Positions 1-8,859 are shown, counted from the first letter of the stretch. The stretch: DNA of 64,000 nucleotides from Haladaptatus halobius (GCF_020618475.1 NZ_CP085335.1:1240001-1304000), one strand, 5' to 3'. Notes: generated by a model from the sequence alone, not told the origin. A program made the numbers and translations.

Positions 1-1949
1 CGGCGTCGCTCGAAACGAAGTGACCTCCTGCGGCCGGCCCACGTCGGCGAGACGTACCGCCTGTACGCCTCGAAAACGTGGGTGTACGCTACGCTCGCGG
101 CGGTGACGGGGAGTATCCTCGGTGTCTATCTCGTCGGACTGGTGCTGGCCGTGTTGACGGTGTCGCCCGAGACGATTCGCGAGACGCTCCCGTCGCTACT
201 CGGATTCCTCTCGAACGTCCTCTCCGTCCCCGCTCTCACCGTGGGCGAACTGTTCGTCCTCCTGCTGTTCAGCAGCGCGACCGTCGGTCTGCTCGGCGGC
301 GCGACGACCTACTGGCTACGGTGGGAGACGCCGTCACACCGCGGGAGCGCCCGGGCGATACGGATCGACGCTAGCCTCGCACGAACCGTCGCGTTCGTCT
401 ACGCCCTCTCGCGGAGCGGAATGGCGTTTCCCGAGATCATGCGAACGCTGGCGCGCAATCGAGACGTGTACGGCGAGGCCGCGGAGGAGGTCGCGGTCGG
501 CGTGAAGGCGATGGATTTGTTCGGTCTCGACATGCTGACGGCCATCCGTCAGATGTCGCGCCAGTCGCCGAGCGAGAAGTTCGAGGAGTTCGGCGAGAAT
601 TTGGCGAGCGTGCTCCAGAGCGGCCAGAGCCTCCCGTCGTACCTCCACGAGCAGTACGAACGCTACCGACAGGACGCGAAGGCCGAACAGGAGGCGTTTC
701 TCGAACTGCTGGCGACGCTGGCCGAGGGGTACGTCTCGCTGTTCGTCGTCAGCCCCCTCCTGTTCATCACCATCCTCGTCGTCATCGGACTGATGGGCGT
801 CGCGGACACGCTCTCGTTTCTCCACCTGATGGCCTACCTCCTGATCCCGCTCGGTAACGTAGGGTTTCGTCGTCTACCTCGACAGCATCACGGAATCGCT
901 ACGTATCAGCCGGGACGAACGCGAACTGATCGAAAACGGCTCGATCGACGCTCGCCGGGCGGCAGACCCGGACGCGGGGCGAGCCGTGAGCGACGGTGGA
1001 GTTGCGACGACGAACGCCGAGCGACTGGTAACGTTCGACCGGTTCAAAAGCGTCAGGAACGCCCTCGAAGACCCCTTCCGAACCGTGCGCGAGAAGCCGG
1101 TTGCGGTGCTCTACCTGACGATACCGCTCGCAGTCCTGTCCGTACTCGTTCGTCTCGGCCCCGAAGTCGCGGCGGGAACCGCCACGCTCGCGTCTGCGGA
1201 CGACGCGGTGGCGCAGGCCGCGCTGTTCGTCTTGGCGACGTTCGCCGTCGTCCGGGAACTCAAGCGCCGGCATCGAGGCGGTGGTTCCGGACTTGCTCGA
1301 CTGGCTCGCCAGCGTCAACGAGGCGGGGATGACCGTCGTCGAGAGCTTCGGTCGCGTCGCCGACAGCGACCTCGGGGTGCTGAACGCGGAACTCCGGCGC
1401 ACGTGGCGCGACGTCGAGTGGGGAACCGACGCGGCGACGGCGCTCCGCCGGCTGGAAGACCGGATCGACACGCCGACCATCACGCGCGTCGTGACGCTCG
1501 TGGCGAACGCGATGCACGCGAGCGGCGACATCGGACGCGTGCTCCGTATCGCGGTGGACGACGCGCAGGCCAGTCGGCGGTTGAAGCGCCAACGCCGACA
1601 GGAGATGGCGACCTACCTCGTCATCATCTACCTCTCGTTTTTCGTCTTCCTGTTCATCATCGCGTCGCTTTCCGGCATCCTCGTCCCCGCGTTGAAGAAC
1701 CTACCCTCCGCGGACGCGGGCGGAAGCGGGCCGATCGGCATCGGCGGGCTCGGCAACGTCGCGGCGGTCGATATCGACGCCTACACCCTCGTGTTCTTCC
1801 ACACCGCGCTGGTGCAGGCGCTCTTCTCGGGATTCGTCGCGGGGAAGATGGGCGAGGGGAGCGTGAAAGACGGCGCGAAACACGCGACGGCCATGTTCGC
1901 CATCGCCTACGTCGTCTTTCTCGCACTCGAACACGTCGTTCACCCGTAG
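1..1949 (+). pseudogene. Type II secretion system F-domain membrane protein (archaeal pilus/archaellum TadC/FlaJ type), two frameshifts, 5' end outside window
   Basis: The coding signal enters from the left edge in frame 1, without a start. It moves to frame 2 near 862-864 and to frame 3 near 1267-1268. Each shift is repaired by removing one base: a G from a GGG run, then a C from a CC run. The joined product has hydrophobic segments near 100-180, 230-320, 720-860, 1110-1160, 1610-1690 and 1790-1940. Two cytoplasmic T2SSF-type helical domains lie between them, the first with the run FEEFGENLASVLQSGQSLP. Tandem F domains form the inner-membrane platform of archaeal type IV pili, next to a PilB-like ATPase that would lie upstream. 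Both lesions are single extra bases in homopolymers, so sequencing error is as likely as real inactivation. Confidence 0.8.
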
Positions 1950-1980
1950 GACATTTGGCGTCCGGCGCGAGAGTTCGGGT

Positions 1981-2622
1981 ATGGAACCGACCAGCCGCGA
2001 GGTGCGGGCGACCTACGACCGCATCGCGGCCCACTTCGCCAGCACGCGGGAGTACGCGTGGCCCGAAGTCGAGTCGTTCCTCGACGGTCGGGAGGCGGAC
2101 ACCGCGCTCGACCTCGGCTGTGGCAACGGGCGGCACGCGGAGGTGCTCGCCTCGAACGCTCGGCGCGTCGTGGGCGCGGACGCGAGCGCGGGTCTGCTCG
2201 CGGAAGCGCAGGTCCGCGCACGAGAGCGAGCGTTCGAGGTCGAGTTGGTGCAGTGCGACGCGGCGCGCCTGCCCCTCGCGGACGAGTCCGTCGACCTCGC
2301 GGTGTACGTGGCGACCCTACACCACCTCCCCACCCGGGAGGCCCGCCTCGGGAGTCTGGACGAGTTGGCCCGGGTGCTCGGCCGGGAGGGCGTCGCGCTG
2401 GTGAGCGCGTGGAGCACGGCGCACGACCGATTCGACCGCGAGGAGGGGTTCGACACGACCGTCGATTGGACGCTCCCCGGCGGCGAGACAGTGCCGCGGT
2501 TCTACCACATCTACTCGCCGGAGGAGTTTCGCGAGGACGTGACGGAGAGCGCGCTGGTTCCGGTCGACGTGTCGGTGTCGAGCGGGAACTGCTACGCCGA
2601 AGTCCGCGGGCGAAAACAGTAA
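1981..2622 (+). CDS. Class I SAM-dependent methyltransferase, Trm9/ABH8-like
   Basis: A 213-residue protein with a Rossmann methyltransferase core. The SAM-binding motif LDLGCGNGRH is at about residues 40-49, an acidic motif II (VVGADAS) follows, and motif IV reads DLAVYVATLHHL. The C-terminal part (SAWSTAHDRF, then a stretch with FYHIYSPEEF) resembles Trm9-type tRNA wobble-uridine methyltransferases, which lack the extra domains of ubiquinone methylases. The ATG lies 32 bases after the stop of the pilus gene and 120 bases before tRNA-Gly. The methyltransferase class is secure; the tRNA substrate is inferred from overall resemblance only. Confidence 0.78.
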   Translation: MEPTSREVRATYDRIAAHFASTREYAWPEVESFLDGREADTALDLGCGNGRHAEVLASNARRVVGADASAGLLAEAQVRARERAFEVELVQCDAARLPLADESVDLAVYVATLHHLPTREARLGSLDELARVLGREGVALVSAWSTAHDRFDREEGFDTTVDWTLPGGETVPRFYHIYSPEEFREDVTESALVPVDVSVSSGNCYAEVRGRKQ

Positions 2623-2741
2623 CACCCTTAAGCCGCGGCGCACAATCCGGAAATACACTCGTATTCGCCGCACCGCCAATTGCATCGGTGTCTCACGAAC
2701 GAAGTGAGGCTCGGTGGTGGTGCGAGCGAAGTGAGCACCGC

Positions 2742-2812
2742 GCACCGGTGGTCTAGTGGCAGGACCTGAGCCTTCCAAGCTCATGGCACGGGTTCAAATC
2801 CCGTCCGGTGCA
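2742..2812 (+). tRNA. tRNA-Gly (anticodon TCC)
   Basis: The acceptor stem GCACCGG pairs with CCGGTGC at 2805-2811, followed by discriminator A at 2812. The anticodon stem TGAGC/GCTCA encloses the 7-base loop CTTCCAA, giving anticodon TCC (reads GGA). The T-arm contains GGTTCAAATCC. No CCA is encoded, as is usual in haloarchaea, and no intron is seen. Confidence 0.96.
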
Positions 2813-2953
2813 TTTCTCCGAACGTTACCGGCGAGCGACTGTACGAGCGCTCGTCACCCTCGGCTGGGAAACCGACAGAGAGGCTCGAAGCGGAACCGTC
2901 CACGGGGTCGTAGGTATGAATCGCTTTAACCCGTCACACCCCTAGTCGTACTG

Positions 2954-3406
2954 ATGGATTCCGACACCATCTCGCCGGTTCACTTCGTCGCCGCACAACT
3001 AGCGGTCATCGTCGCGGTGATTCACCTCTCGTTGGGCACGCTGAACTGGGCTCGATGGATGATGGTCGGATTCCTCGTTCCGCGCGACCTCCGGTGGCCG
3101 CTGTTCGTGATCTCCGGGGCCGCGATGATCATCGCGCTGTTTCTCGCCGCGGCGGGAGCCGATCGCCGACCCCTGTACGTTGGTGGAATCGCACTCATGG
3201 TCGTCTACATCGTCGGCTACTTCGGGTGGCACGTCGGCGGACACCGACCGCTGCTCTTGCTCGGCCCCGGAACGCAGCACACCGGCCCGCTTCTGCCGTT
3301 TCTTCTCGACCACCTCCTCGCCGGCCCGGTGGAGTTCGTCACGATCGTCTCGGAAGTCTCGCTGCTCGTGCTGTTGGTGTACCTGCTCCTGACGGAATCG
3401 AAGTGA
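2954..3406 (+). CDS. Small integral membrane protein, conserved haloarchaeal type
   Basis: The 150-residue product is mostly hydrophobic, with about four membrane spans (near residues 10-28, 45-65, 73-90 and 118-146). It has polar turns containing PRDLRWP and GWHVGGHRP. No catalytic motif is visible. A TATA-like stretch (TTTAACCC) lies near 2925, about 25-30 bases before the ATG, suggesting a leaderless transcript. It runs straight into a decayed methyltransferase segment. The function is unknown; similar short membrane proteins are common in Halobacteria. Confidence 0.75.
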   Translation: MDSDTISPVHFVAAQLAVIVAVIHLSLGTLNWARWMMVGFLVPRDLRWPLFVISGAAMIIALFLAAAGADRRPLYVGGIALMVVYIVGYFGWHVGGHRPLLLLGPGTQHTGPLLPFLLDHLLAGPVEFVTIVSEVSLLVLLVYLLLTESK

Positions 3407-3760
3407 GCCGTACCGCGGGTCATCGACGCGGATTCTTTCGACGGCCTGTGGGCGTCTGCGTCTTTCCTCCACTTCCTCGAAAGACGCTCCCGCCACCTTC
3501 TCGGAGTTCCGGCGCGTCCTCCGCCCGGAGGCGTCGTCCACCTCTCGATCAAGCGCGGCGGCGAGCGGGAGGGCACCGCCTACGACGATGACGACCGCCG
3601 GTTCACGCTCTATCGATCGGACGAACTGCGTGCGATGGCCGAGAACGCCGGCTTCGCTATCGAGTCGGTGCGCGCCGACGACTGGGCGCAACTACTCGCG
3701 CGAACCCGATTCGCTCGCGCCGACCGAAACCTTCCGAGACGGTTCGACCGAGCGTTCAGA
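3407..3760 (+). pseudogene. Remnant of a class I methyltransferase (C-terminal half only)
   Basis: Frame 2 encodes DADSFDGLWASASFLH, a typical motif-IV region. The continuation KDAPATFSEFRRVLRP is in frame 3 (3480-3526), and the text returns to frame 2 with GGVVHLSIKRGG and RFTLYRSDELRAMAENAGF. This is the usual C-terminal half of a small SAM methyltransferase. It has no SAM-binding N-terminal half, no start codon, and an internal pair of compensating frameshifts. It follows directly after the stop of the upstream membrane gene. A real but scrambled gene fragment is the best reading. Confidence 0.7.
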
Positions 3761-4085
3761 CCAACGCCCGCGCCAGTCCACCGATGGCACCCGCGGCGAG
3801 CGGAATCGCCGCGGTCAGCGCGGTGATCTGGCCCATTTCGACCGCCGGAACGAGCGCCGCGCGCAGCGCGAGCAGTCCCGCAAAAACCAGCAGCGCCAGC
3901 GCGCCGAATCCGAGTCCGGCGAGAACCCTGCGTTTCCGGTTCGCCGTCGGGAGACTCACGAGCGCGCCGCCGACCAGCAGACCGAGCCAGTGCAGCCACG
4001 CGAGGGTGAGGCCGAGGAGCGCGCCGAGACCGACCAGCGCCCAGCACCGAACGCCGTATCCACGAAATTCGTCGAGTCGGCTCAT
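3756..4085 (-). CDS. Hypothetical membrane protein
   Basis: The 109-residue product has three to four hydrophobic helices (about residues 13-32, 33-45, 54-75 and 88-108) joined by short basic loops such as NRKRR. Its ATG overlaps the stop of the penicillin-acylase remnant by four bases (ATGA), so the two were once translationally coupled. The end of the frame overlaps the convergent methyltransferase remnant. No family could be named. Because the upstream partner is decayed, it is uncertain whether this gene is still expressed. Confidence 0.6.
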   Translation of the reverse strand: MSRLDEFRGYGVRCWALVGLGALLGLTLAWLHWLGLLVGGALVSLPTANRKRRVLAGLGFGALALLVFAGLLALRAALVPAVEMGQITALTAAIPLAAGAIGGLARALV

Positions 4086-4854
4086 CGGTTCTCACCTTCG
4101 AACGTGACGGCCACGTTACCGCGAATCTCGCGCGTCATCGGTTTGTACTCCGTGTTCGCCCACGCTCGCAGCTGGTCGCGGTAGTGCTCGGAGAAGTAAT
4201 CGTCCGAATTGCCCCCAGCAGGATAGCCTCCGATTCGCCGCCCACCGGGCAGATCATCCGCCAACTACTCCCGGCGGCGGACTCACCCGGTAGTTGTTCA
4301 TGGTGTGACTCGACCCGTCGGTCGGGAGGTGGGGGTAGTTCAGGAACGACTGGTCGAAAGGGTGTGTGATGGCGCGAGTGGTGTTGTAGTCACCGTACGT
4401 CTCGTACCCCTCCTCCTCGATCCGCTTTAGGGCCGTCCGGGGGGCGCGAACCATCGCCGCGTTCCTGCCCTCGTTCCCGAACCACCGTTTCCCCCGGAAG
4501 TGGGCCAACACCCAGTCGCGGGGGTAGTAGCTCTCGTCCAACCCCGCTCGCTCGAACTTGACGCTCGAGTTGGAATAGTCTGTCTCTGGCTTGTGCGTAC
4601 CCCACCGCGAAGTAGAGCGCCCACTCGTCGTCCGCCGTGATGTTCGGCACGTCGTCCTCGTCGTACCGAAGTTTCGCCGCCCCGTAGGGGCTTTCGACGC
4701 GCCGGTCGGTGCAGTCGGTCGCGCCGTCACACGCCGTTCCGCTGAGCGGTGCGAATCGGCGGAGATAGCTCCGGACCGGCGAGAGTGACCCGCCGACCGC
4801 GCTTCCGCCGAGGATCGCCCCGACGAGTGCTCGTCGGGTGATGTCCGTGTCCAT
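4082..4854 (-). pseudogene. Decayed penicillin acylase family (Ntn-hydrolase) gene
   Basis: The N-terminus starts with MDTDITRRALVGAILGGSAV, a twin-arginine-like leader. A segment typical of penicillin acylases follows (AAKLRYDEDDVPNITADDEW, then YFAVGYAQARDRLFQLERQV). Near 4540 the signal jumps frame to DESYYPRDWVLAHFRGKRWF and to FLNYPHLPTDGSSHTMNNYR. A third piece in another frame contains NSDDYFSEHYRDQLRAWAN, the family's C-terminal end. Intact enzymes have roughly 700-800 residues, while about 250 codons remain here. The N-terminal nucleophile Ser region of the beta chain is gone. The large internal deletion cannot be a sequencing error, so this is a genuine pseudogene. Confidence 0.82.
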
Positions 4855-4915
4855 GTGTCAAACTGTTTGGTAGTCGATATAAATAGCGTTGTCTAATCTG
4901 CGGTCGCGTTTTGCG

Positions 4916-5239
4916 CTACTTCCACGGATTCGTAACGAGGTCGGTCTGCACGTCGACGCCGACTTCGATTCGACAATCTGCCCGCGCTCGTGCGATGCAA
5001 AGTAGGACGTACCCTTCGTCCAGAAACCTCGGTTTCAGTGCGTTCGGCGGTCGCGCGTGCTCGACCCGACCGTCGAGCAGTCGGCCGGTGCAGGTGGCAC
5101 ACGCGCCGATTCGACAGCCGAAGGGCAGGCCGACTTCCGCTCTCTCCGCCGCTTCGAGTATCGATTCGTCACCGTCGGCGCGAATGATTTCGCTCCGTCC
5201 GTCGCGCCGGACGAGTTCGACTCGGTGGCGGTGGCTCAC
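4916..5239 (-). CDS. 2Fe-2S ferredoxin (plant/halobacterial type)
   Basis: A 107-residue protein with the cluster-binding pattern C42-x4-C47-x2-C50 and C81, in CRIGACATC and LLCIARA. This is the chloroplast-type [2Fe-2S] beta-grasp fold. The start is a GTG whose last two bases and next base form the TGA stop of the methanethiol oxidase gene (GTGA overlap), so the two proteins should be made together. It lacks the long acidic N-terminal extension of the main haloarchaeal ferredoxin, suggesting a dedicated partner. Electron transfer with the oxidase is inferred from gene coupling. Confidence 0.9.
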   Translation of the reverse strand: MSHRHRVELVRRDGRSEIIRADGDESILEAAERAEVGLPFGCRIGACATCTGRLLDGRVEHARPPNALKPRFLDEGYVLLCIARARADCRIEVGVDVQTDLVTNPWK

Positions 5240-6636
5240 TGCCAGACGTCGCTCGTGCAGTCGCCGTCCGGCCACCGAATCTCGTGCGCTCTCGCCGGTC
5301 CGTTCGGCATCTCGCCGAAGTCCACGAGAAAGTCCTCGTCCAGGGTCATCGTCCCCTTCCGCGGGTTCACGTCGGCTTTGAGCATCACGGAGCCCTTCTC
5401 GCCTTCCTCCGGGAAGAATTGGTTGTCCCACGTGGAGAACAGCGAGGTCGTCCAGTAGAGGCGCTCGCCGTCGATGGACAACTGGAGCATCTGCGGCCCT
5501 GCAACGACCGGTCTGTCGTCGTCGCCGGTCGGATGGCGCGGCCCGTAGAGTCCGCCAGCCCAGAGTCGGTCGGCGAGGCGCGGGTTCTTCGGGTCGCTCA
5601 CGTCGTACATTCGCACGTCGCCGTGGAGCCAGTTCCCGAAGAACAGGTAGCGGTCGTCCATCGAGACGACGAGGTCGGTGATGAGCCCCGGCACCGGCAT
5701 GTCCCAGTCCTCGTGCTCGCGGGACTCGACGTCGATGACTTTCTCGGCGTGCCACTCATCGTCGTCTTCGTAGAAGTGGAAGATGTTGGACGAAAGCGCC
5801 GCCCCCACGTAGCCGTGCACCGCCTCGGGGCTGTGGAGGAATCGGACTTCCAGCGGAATCATGCCTTCCTCGCCCAAGTCGATGGTCTGCTCGACGGTTC
5901 GGTTCGTCCAGTTCCAGAAGTGGAGTTTACGGCCGTAGTCACCCGCCTCCACGTCCGCCGGGTCGAAGCCGGGGTAGTAGGTCTTCGGCGCGGCCCACTC
6001 CGAGGAGACCATCACGTTGTGCCGGGGCTGGTACCAGAAGTCGTAGTTCATGTCGATCTCGCCCGGCGCGTCCCACCGTCCCTCGATCTCGAAGTCGTCG
6101 TTCAGTTCGAGGAATCCGCCCGGCAGGTCGCCGTCCTCGTTCCCGAGCATCGAGACGAGAATCTCGCCGTCCGGAATGCAGTGAACCGTGTGCGGTGCCG
6201 AGAGGCCGTACTCGTACACCTCCTCCGGTTCGATGGTCTTCACTATCTCCGGGTTCTCGCGGTTCTTCGTGTCCACAATGTGCAGTCGCGACGACCGTTG
6301 GCCGGGGACGACGAGGTGGCGGCGTTCCAACCCCTCGACGTGGCAGGACGACGAACAGGCGTTCCAGCCGAAGTGGTGTAACTCGTCGCCCTTGTTCGGC
6401 ATCTCCACCCTGTCGATGACTCGGCAGTAGGTATCGGAGTTCGGATCGACGTCCACCACCGACAGGAAATCCGGTGCGTCCACGTCGGTGCCGACGTACA
6501 GCGACGGCACGTAGGCGATCTTCTCGCGTTCAGCCTGTTCGATGGCCGCCTGCGGCGTGGCGTACCCCGGCCCCTCTACGTCGTGATGTTCGTGATGTTC
6601 GTGTGCTCCGGTTTCGGATGATTCGGTGTCGCTCAC
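5236..6636 (-). CDS. Methanethiol oxidase / selenium-binding protein (SBP56 family)
   Basis: The 466-residue protein matches the SBP56 family over its whole length. It has an early conserved segment DELHHFGWNACSSSCH (residues 85-99: His87, His88, Cys94, Cys98, His99) and the usual beta-propeller repeats, with SMDDRYLFFGNWLHGDVRMY among the later ones. Family members oxidise methanethiol to formaldehyde, sulfide and peroxide, and depend on copper. The N-terminus is His-rich (HEHHEHHD, residues 12-19) and may bind metal. The start codon is GTG at 6636. It overlaps the downstream ferredoxin gene by four bases. Confidence 0.9.
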   Translation of the reverse strand: MSDTESSETGAHEHHEHHDVEGPGYATPQAAIEQAEREKIAYVPSLYVGTDVDAPDFLSVVDVDPNSDTYCRVIDRVEMPNKGDELHHFGWNACSSSCHVEGLERRHLVVPGQRSSRLHIVDTKNRENPEIVKTIEPEEVYEYGLSAPHTVHCIPDGEILVSMLGNEDGDLPGGFLELNDDFEIEGRWDAPGEIDMNYDFWYQPRHNVMVSSEWAAPKTYYPGFDPADVEAGDYGRKLHFWNWTNRTVEQTIDLGEEGMIPLEVRFLHSPEAVHGYVGAALSSNIFHFYEDDDEWHAEKVIDVESREHEDWDMPVPGLITDLVVSMDDRYLFFGNWLHGDVRMYDVSDPKNPRLADRLWAGGLYGPRHPTGDDDRPVVAGPQMLQLSIDGERLYWTTSLFSTWDNQFFPEEGEKGSVMLKADVNPRKGTMTLDEDFLVDFGEMPNGPARAHEIRWPDGDCTSDVWQ

Positions 6637-6769
6637 GATTTCTCCCTCTCGGGAGGTGGTAGGATACCGATTGTCGTGATGTGGCGGATAGAGGAAATAA
6701 TTGCCGCAAAACGACCCGTACTCTCAGCTACTGTATCGAAGAGGAAAAAAAGCGACCGTCAGTAGTTGA

Positions 6770-7225
6770 TTACTCGTACAGCCACTCGTTGTCGACTCGT
6801 TCGTAGTCGACCAACTCGTCCTCGTCGAAGAACAGCGAAATCTCTCGTTCGTTGGAACCTTCCTCGGTGTCCGAGCCGTGGATGACGTTCCGACCGAGGT
6901 CGAGTCCGAAGTCGCCGCGGATGGTGCCTGGCGCGGACTCAGCGGGGTCAGTTTCGCCCATCATCGTCCGGACTTGGGCGACCGCATCCTGACCTTCCCA
7001 GACCATCGCGAAGACCGGTCCGGAGGTGATGAAGTCCACGAGTCCCTCGAAGAAGGGTTTGCCCTCGTGCTCGCCGTAGTGTTCCTCGGCGAGTTTCTGA
7101 TCAATCTGCATGAATTTCCCACCGACGAGCTTCAGACCGCGGTCTTCGAATCGGGAGACGATCTCCCCGATGAGGCCGCGTTGGACGCCGTCGGGCTTGA
7201 CCATCACGAAGGTTCGCTCGCTCAT
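6770..7225 (-). CDS. ndk: Nucleoside diphosphate kinase
   Basis: A 151-residue protein starting [17 protein letters not shown], with the active-site histidine (H116) in [12 protein letters not shown], the phosphohistidine carrier of this family. It moves gamma-phosphate between nucleoside tri- and diphosphates in the cytoplasm. The ATG at 7225 overlaps the rpl24e stop by four bases; the upstream in-frame extension reads as non-coding arginine-rich sequence and was rejected. It is the last gene of the L7Ae-S28e-L24e-Ndk operon, the usual archaeal arrangement. Confidence 0.97.
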   Translation of the reverse strand: MSERTFVMVKPDGVQRGLIGEIVSRFEDRGLKLVGGKFMQIDQKLAEEHYGEHEGKPFFEGLVDFITSGPVFAMVWEGQDAVAQVRTMMGETDPAESAPGTIRGDFGLDLGRNVIHGSDTEEGSNEREISLFFDEDELVDYERVDNEWLYE

Positions 7226-7410
7226 TCCTGTCCACCACCGGCGCCTTCCTCGGTCCATTCGAGGTCGCGGGGTTCGCGCCCGAGGTCCGCGTTCTTCTCG
7301 CACTTCGATGAGCAGTAGTGGATGGTCGTTCCGTCCGTGCGGACGAACATCGTTCCCGTGCCGGGTTCGATGTCGTCGCCGCAGTAGTCACACTCTCGCG
7401 TCTGTGGCAT
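7222..7410 (-). CDS. rpl24e: 50S ribosomal protein L24e
   Basis: A 62-residue protein with the zinc-ribbon pattern C-x2-C ... C-x3-C ([13 protein letters not shown] and [10 protein letters not shown]), typical of archaeal L24e. The ATG at 7410 shares its first base position with the last base of the rps28e stop. Its own stop overlaps ndk. It is expected in the large subunit near the L3/L14 region. Confidence 0.96.
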   Translation of the reverse strand: MPQTRECDYCGDDIEPGTGTMFVRTDGTTIHYCSSKCEKNADLGREPRDLEWTEEGAGGGQE

Positions 7411-7637
7411 TATTGTCCTCCGATGGAGTCCGCCTCGCGTGCGGTTTCGCGCAACTGGAGCACGTCGCCCTCGCGGACGGGGCCGAGACAGTTGCGCGTG
7501 ATGATGCGCCCTTGGTTCTCGCCCTCTCGGATGCGGCACTTGACCTGCATGGCCTCGCCGTGCATTCCAGTCTTGCCGACGATTTCGATGACCTCGGCGG
7601 AGGTGGAGTCCTCCTGTCCGGTCTCATCAGCACTCAT
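7410..7637 (-). CDS. rps28e: 30S ribosomal protein S28e
   Basis: A 75-residue product with the S28e core [20 protein letters not shown] and the family tail [19 protein letters not shown]. The single-domain OB fold sits at the mRNA exit of the small subunit. The gene lies 11 bases after rpl7ae and overlaps rpl24e by one base. Confidence 0.97.
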   Translation of the reverse strand: MSADETGQEDSTSAEVIEIVGKTGMHGEAMQVKCRIREGENQGRIITRNCLGPVREGDVLQLRETAREADSIGGQ

Positions 7638-7648
7638 CGTCTACCACC

Positions 7649-8011
7649 TCACCGCAGTTCCTCGACCTTCGAGGCGATGTCGTCTACGTCCTCGCTGGCC
7701 TCGCCCGCATCGACGATGGCCGCGGCGGCGCTGCCGACTTCCAGTCCGGCGGCGTGACCGACATCGTCCTGCGTCTCGACGAAGACGAAGGGGATACCCT
7801 TCTCGTCGGCGAGTTCAGGCAGGTGCATGACGATCTCCTCGGGCTGGACGTCCTCGGCGACGTAGATGAGGTCTGCGTTACCTCGTTCGACTGCTTTGGT
7901 CGTCTCGTTCGTTCCTTTCTTTACGCTTCCCGTGTCCCGTGCGACTTCGAGCGCTTCGAGCGCTCGGTCTTGAAGGTCGGCTGGGACGTCGTAGTTGACG
8001 TATACTGGCAT
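7649..8011 (-). CDS. rpl7ae: 50S ribosomal protein L7Ae (kink-turn binding protein)
   Basis: A 120-residue L7Ae protein ([13 protein letters not shown] at the start; [20 protein letters not shown] is the RNA-binding segment). It is part of the 50S subunit, of box C/D and H/ACA guide RNPs, and of RNase P. The first gene of its operon, it is preceded by a strong Shine-Dalgarno GGAGGTGA seven bases before the ATG. That is unusual in a genome where many messages look leaderless. Just upstream is a kink-turn-like hairpin, so the protein may repress its own translation. Confidence 0.97.
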   Translation of the reverse strand: MPVYVNYDVPADLQDRALEALEVARDTGSVKKGTNETTKAVERGNADLIYVAEDVQPEEIVMHLPELADEKGIPFVFVETQDDVGHAAGLEVGSAAAAIVDAGEASEDVDDIASKVEELR

Positions 8012-8029
8012 AGGTTGTTCACCTCCCCG

Positions 8030-8092
8030 TGCGCTGGCTCAGGCTCCCCTGCCAGGCGAGTCCTGTATGGCTAGGAGCATCATCAACCCCGC
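8030..8092 (-). promoter_or_regulatory. Probable kink-turn in the rpl7ae mRNA leader (autoregulatory L7Ae site)
   Basis: On the minus strand, box-C-like TGATGA (8080-8085) is followed by GCTCC and box-D-like CTGA (8039-8042) is preceded by GGAGC. The 5-bp stem thus caps a TGATGA/CTGA internal loop, and a short outer GGT/GCC stem closes it. This is the layout recognised by L7Ae. It lies just upstream of the Shine-Dalgarno GGAGGTGA of rpl7ae. Autoregulation through a leader k-turn is known for archaeal L7Ae; that it works here is inference. Confidence 0.6.
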
Positions 8093-8202
8093 ACAGGTTG
8101 TACCCATCAGTAGAATATGCCCCCATAAAAACGCTTTCAAATAGACGACGGAGTGCTACGCTGGCGCACGCCACTGAGTCGGGCGATTTCGAGCGTTTCC
8201 TT

Positions 8203-8739
8203 TCACCAGATACCTGACGAATACCCTTCACGTAGTAGACCGAAAAAAGATACGTCGCGATACTCGCCGCGCAAGAAGATGTGTTCCCGGAACCGTCCTT
8301 CCTCTTCGAATCCCAGTCGTTCCAAGAGCGCTCGCGACGCGTCGTTGAAATCCACGACCTTGGCGACGACCCGGTGGAGACCCCGGGTGTCGAAGGCGTA
8401 GTCCAGCAGGAGCGACACCGCCTCCGTGGCGTACCCCTCACCGCGTGCGTCCCGGTCGAGCCAGTAGGCGATCTCGCCGTGGTCGGCTTCGACCCGAAAC
8501 AGGTTCGCCTCGCCGACCGGTTCGCCATCGACGCAGACGACGAAGTTCGAGTCGCCGTTGTCCGTGGAGATGGTGTTCTCGTAGAACTCCTCGACCTGTT
8601 CGCGGGTCTGCGGTTCGGTGAACGTCATCGCCGTTCGGAGTTCTGGGTCGGTTCGCACTCGCTGGAGGAGGTCAATATCCTCTCGCTCGGTCACGCGGAG
8701 TTCGACTCGTTCGCCCTCGAGAAAGACGGGGCCGGGCAT
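8203..8739 (-). CDS. GNAT family N-acetyltransferase (RimJ/RimL type)
   Basis: A 178-residue protein starting MPGPVFLEGERVELR. It has the GNAT acetyl-CoA motif YWLDRDARGEGYATEAVS and the C-terminal LLERLGFEEEGRFREHIFLRG segment typical of RimJ/RimL acetyltransferases. These acetylate N-termini of ribosomal or other proteins, or small amines. The ATG at 8739 was chosen because the family alignment begins there and the upstream in-frame residues look non-coding. It is a single gene facing the L7Ae operon leader; the substrate is unknown. Confidence 0.87.
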   Translation of the reverse strand: MPGPVFLEGERVELRVTEREDIDLLQRVRTDPELRTAMTFTEPQTREQVEEFYENTISTDNGDSNFVVCVDGEPVGEANLFRVEADHGEIAYWLDRDARGEGYATEAVSLLLDYAFDTRGLHRVVAKVVDFNDASRALLERLGFEEEGRFREHIFLRGEYRDVSFFGLLREGYSSGIW

Positions 8740-8859
8740 ACCGGAGACGAGACGGAACGGTGACAAAAACGTTTCACCTCCTACGCGGCAAATTACCGAC
8801 CGGAACGCCTCCGACGAATCCGAATGACGGTTTTGTCTATTCGACCCGTACCCGGTGCC

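Noticed and set aside
13..1949. Programmed frameshifting in the pilus gene
   Set aside because: No slippery sequence with a downstream structure was recognised, and two shifts in the same direction in one gene fit indel error or decay better.
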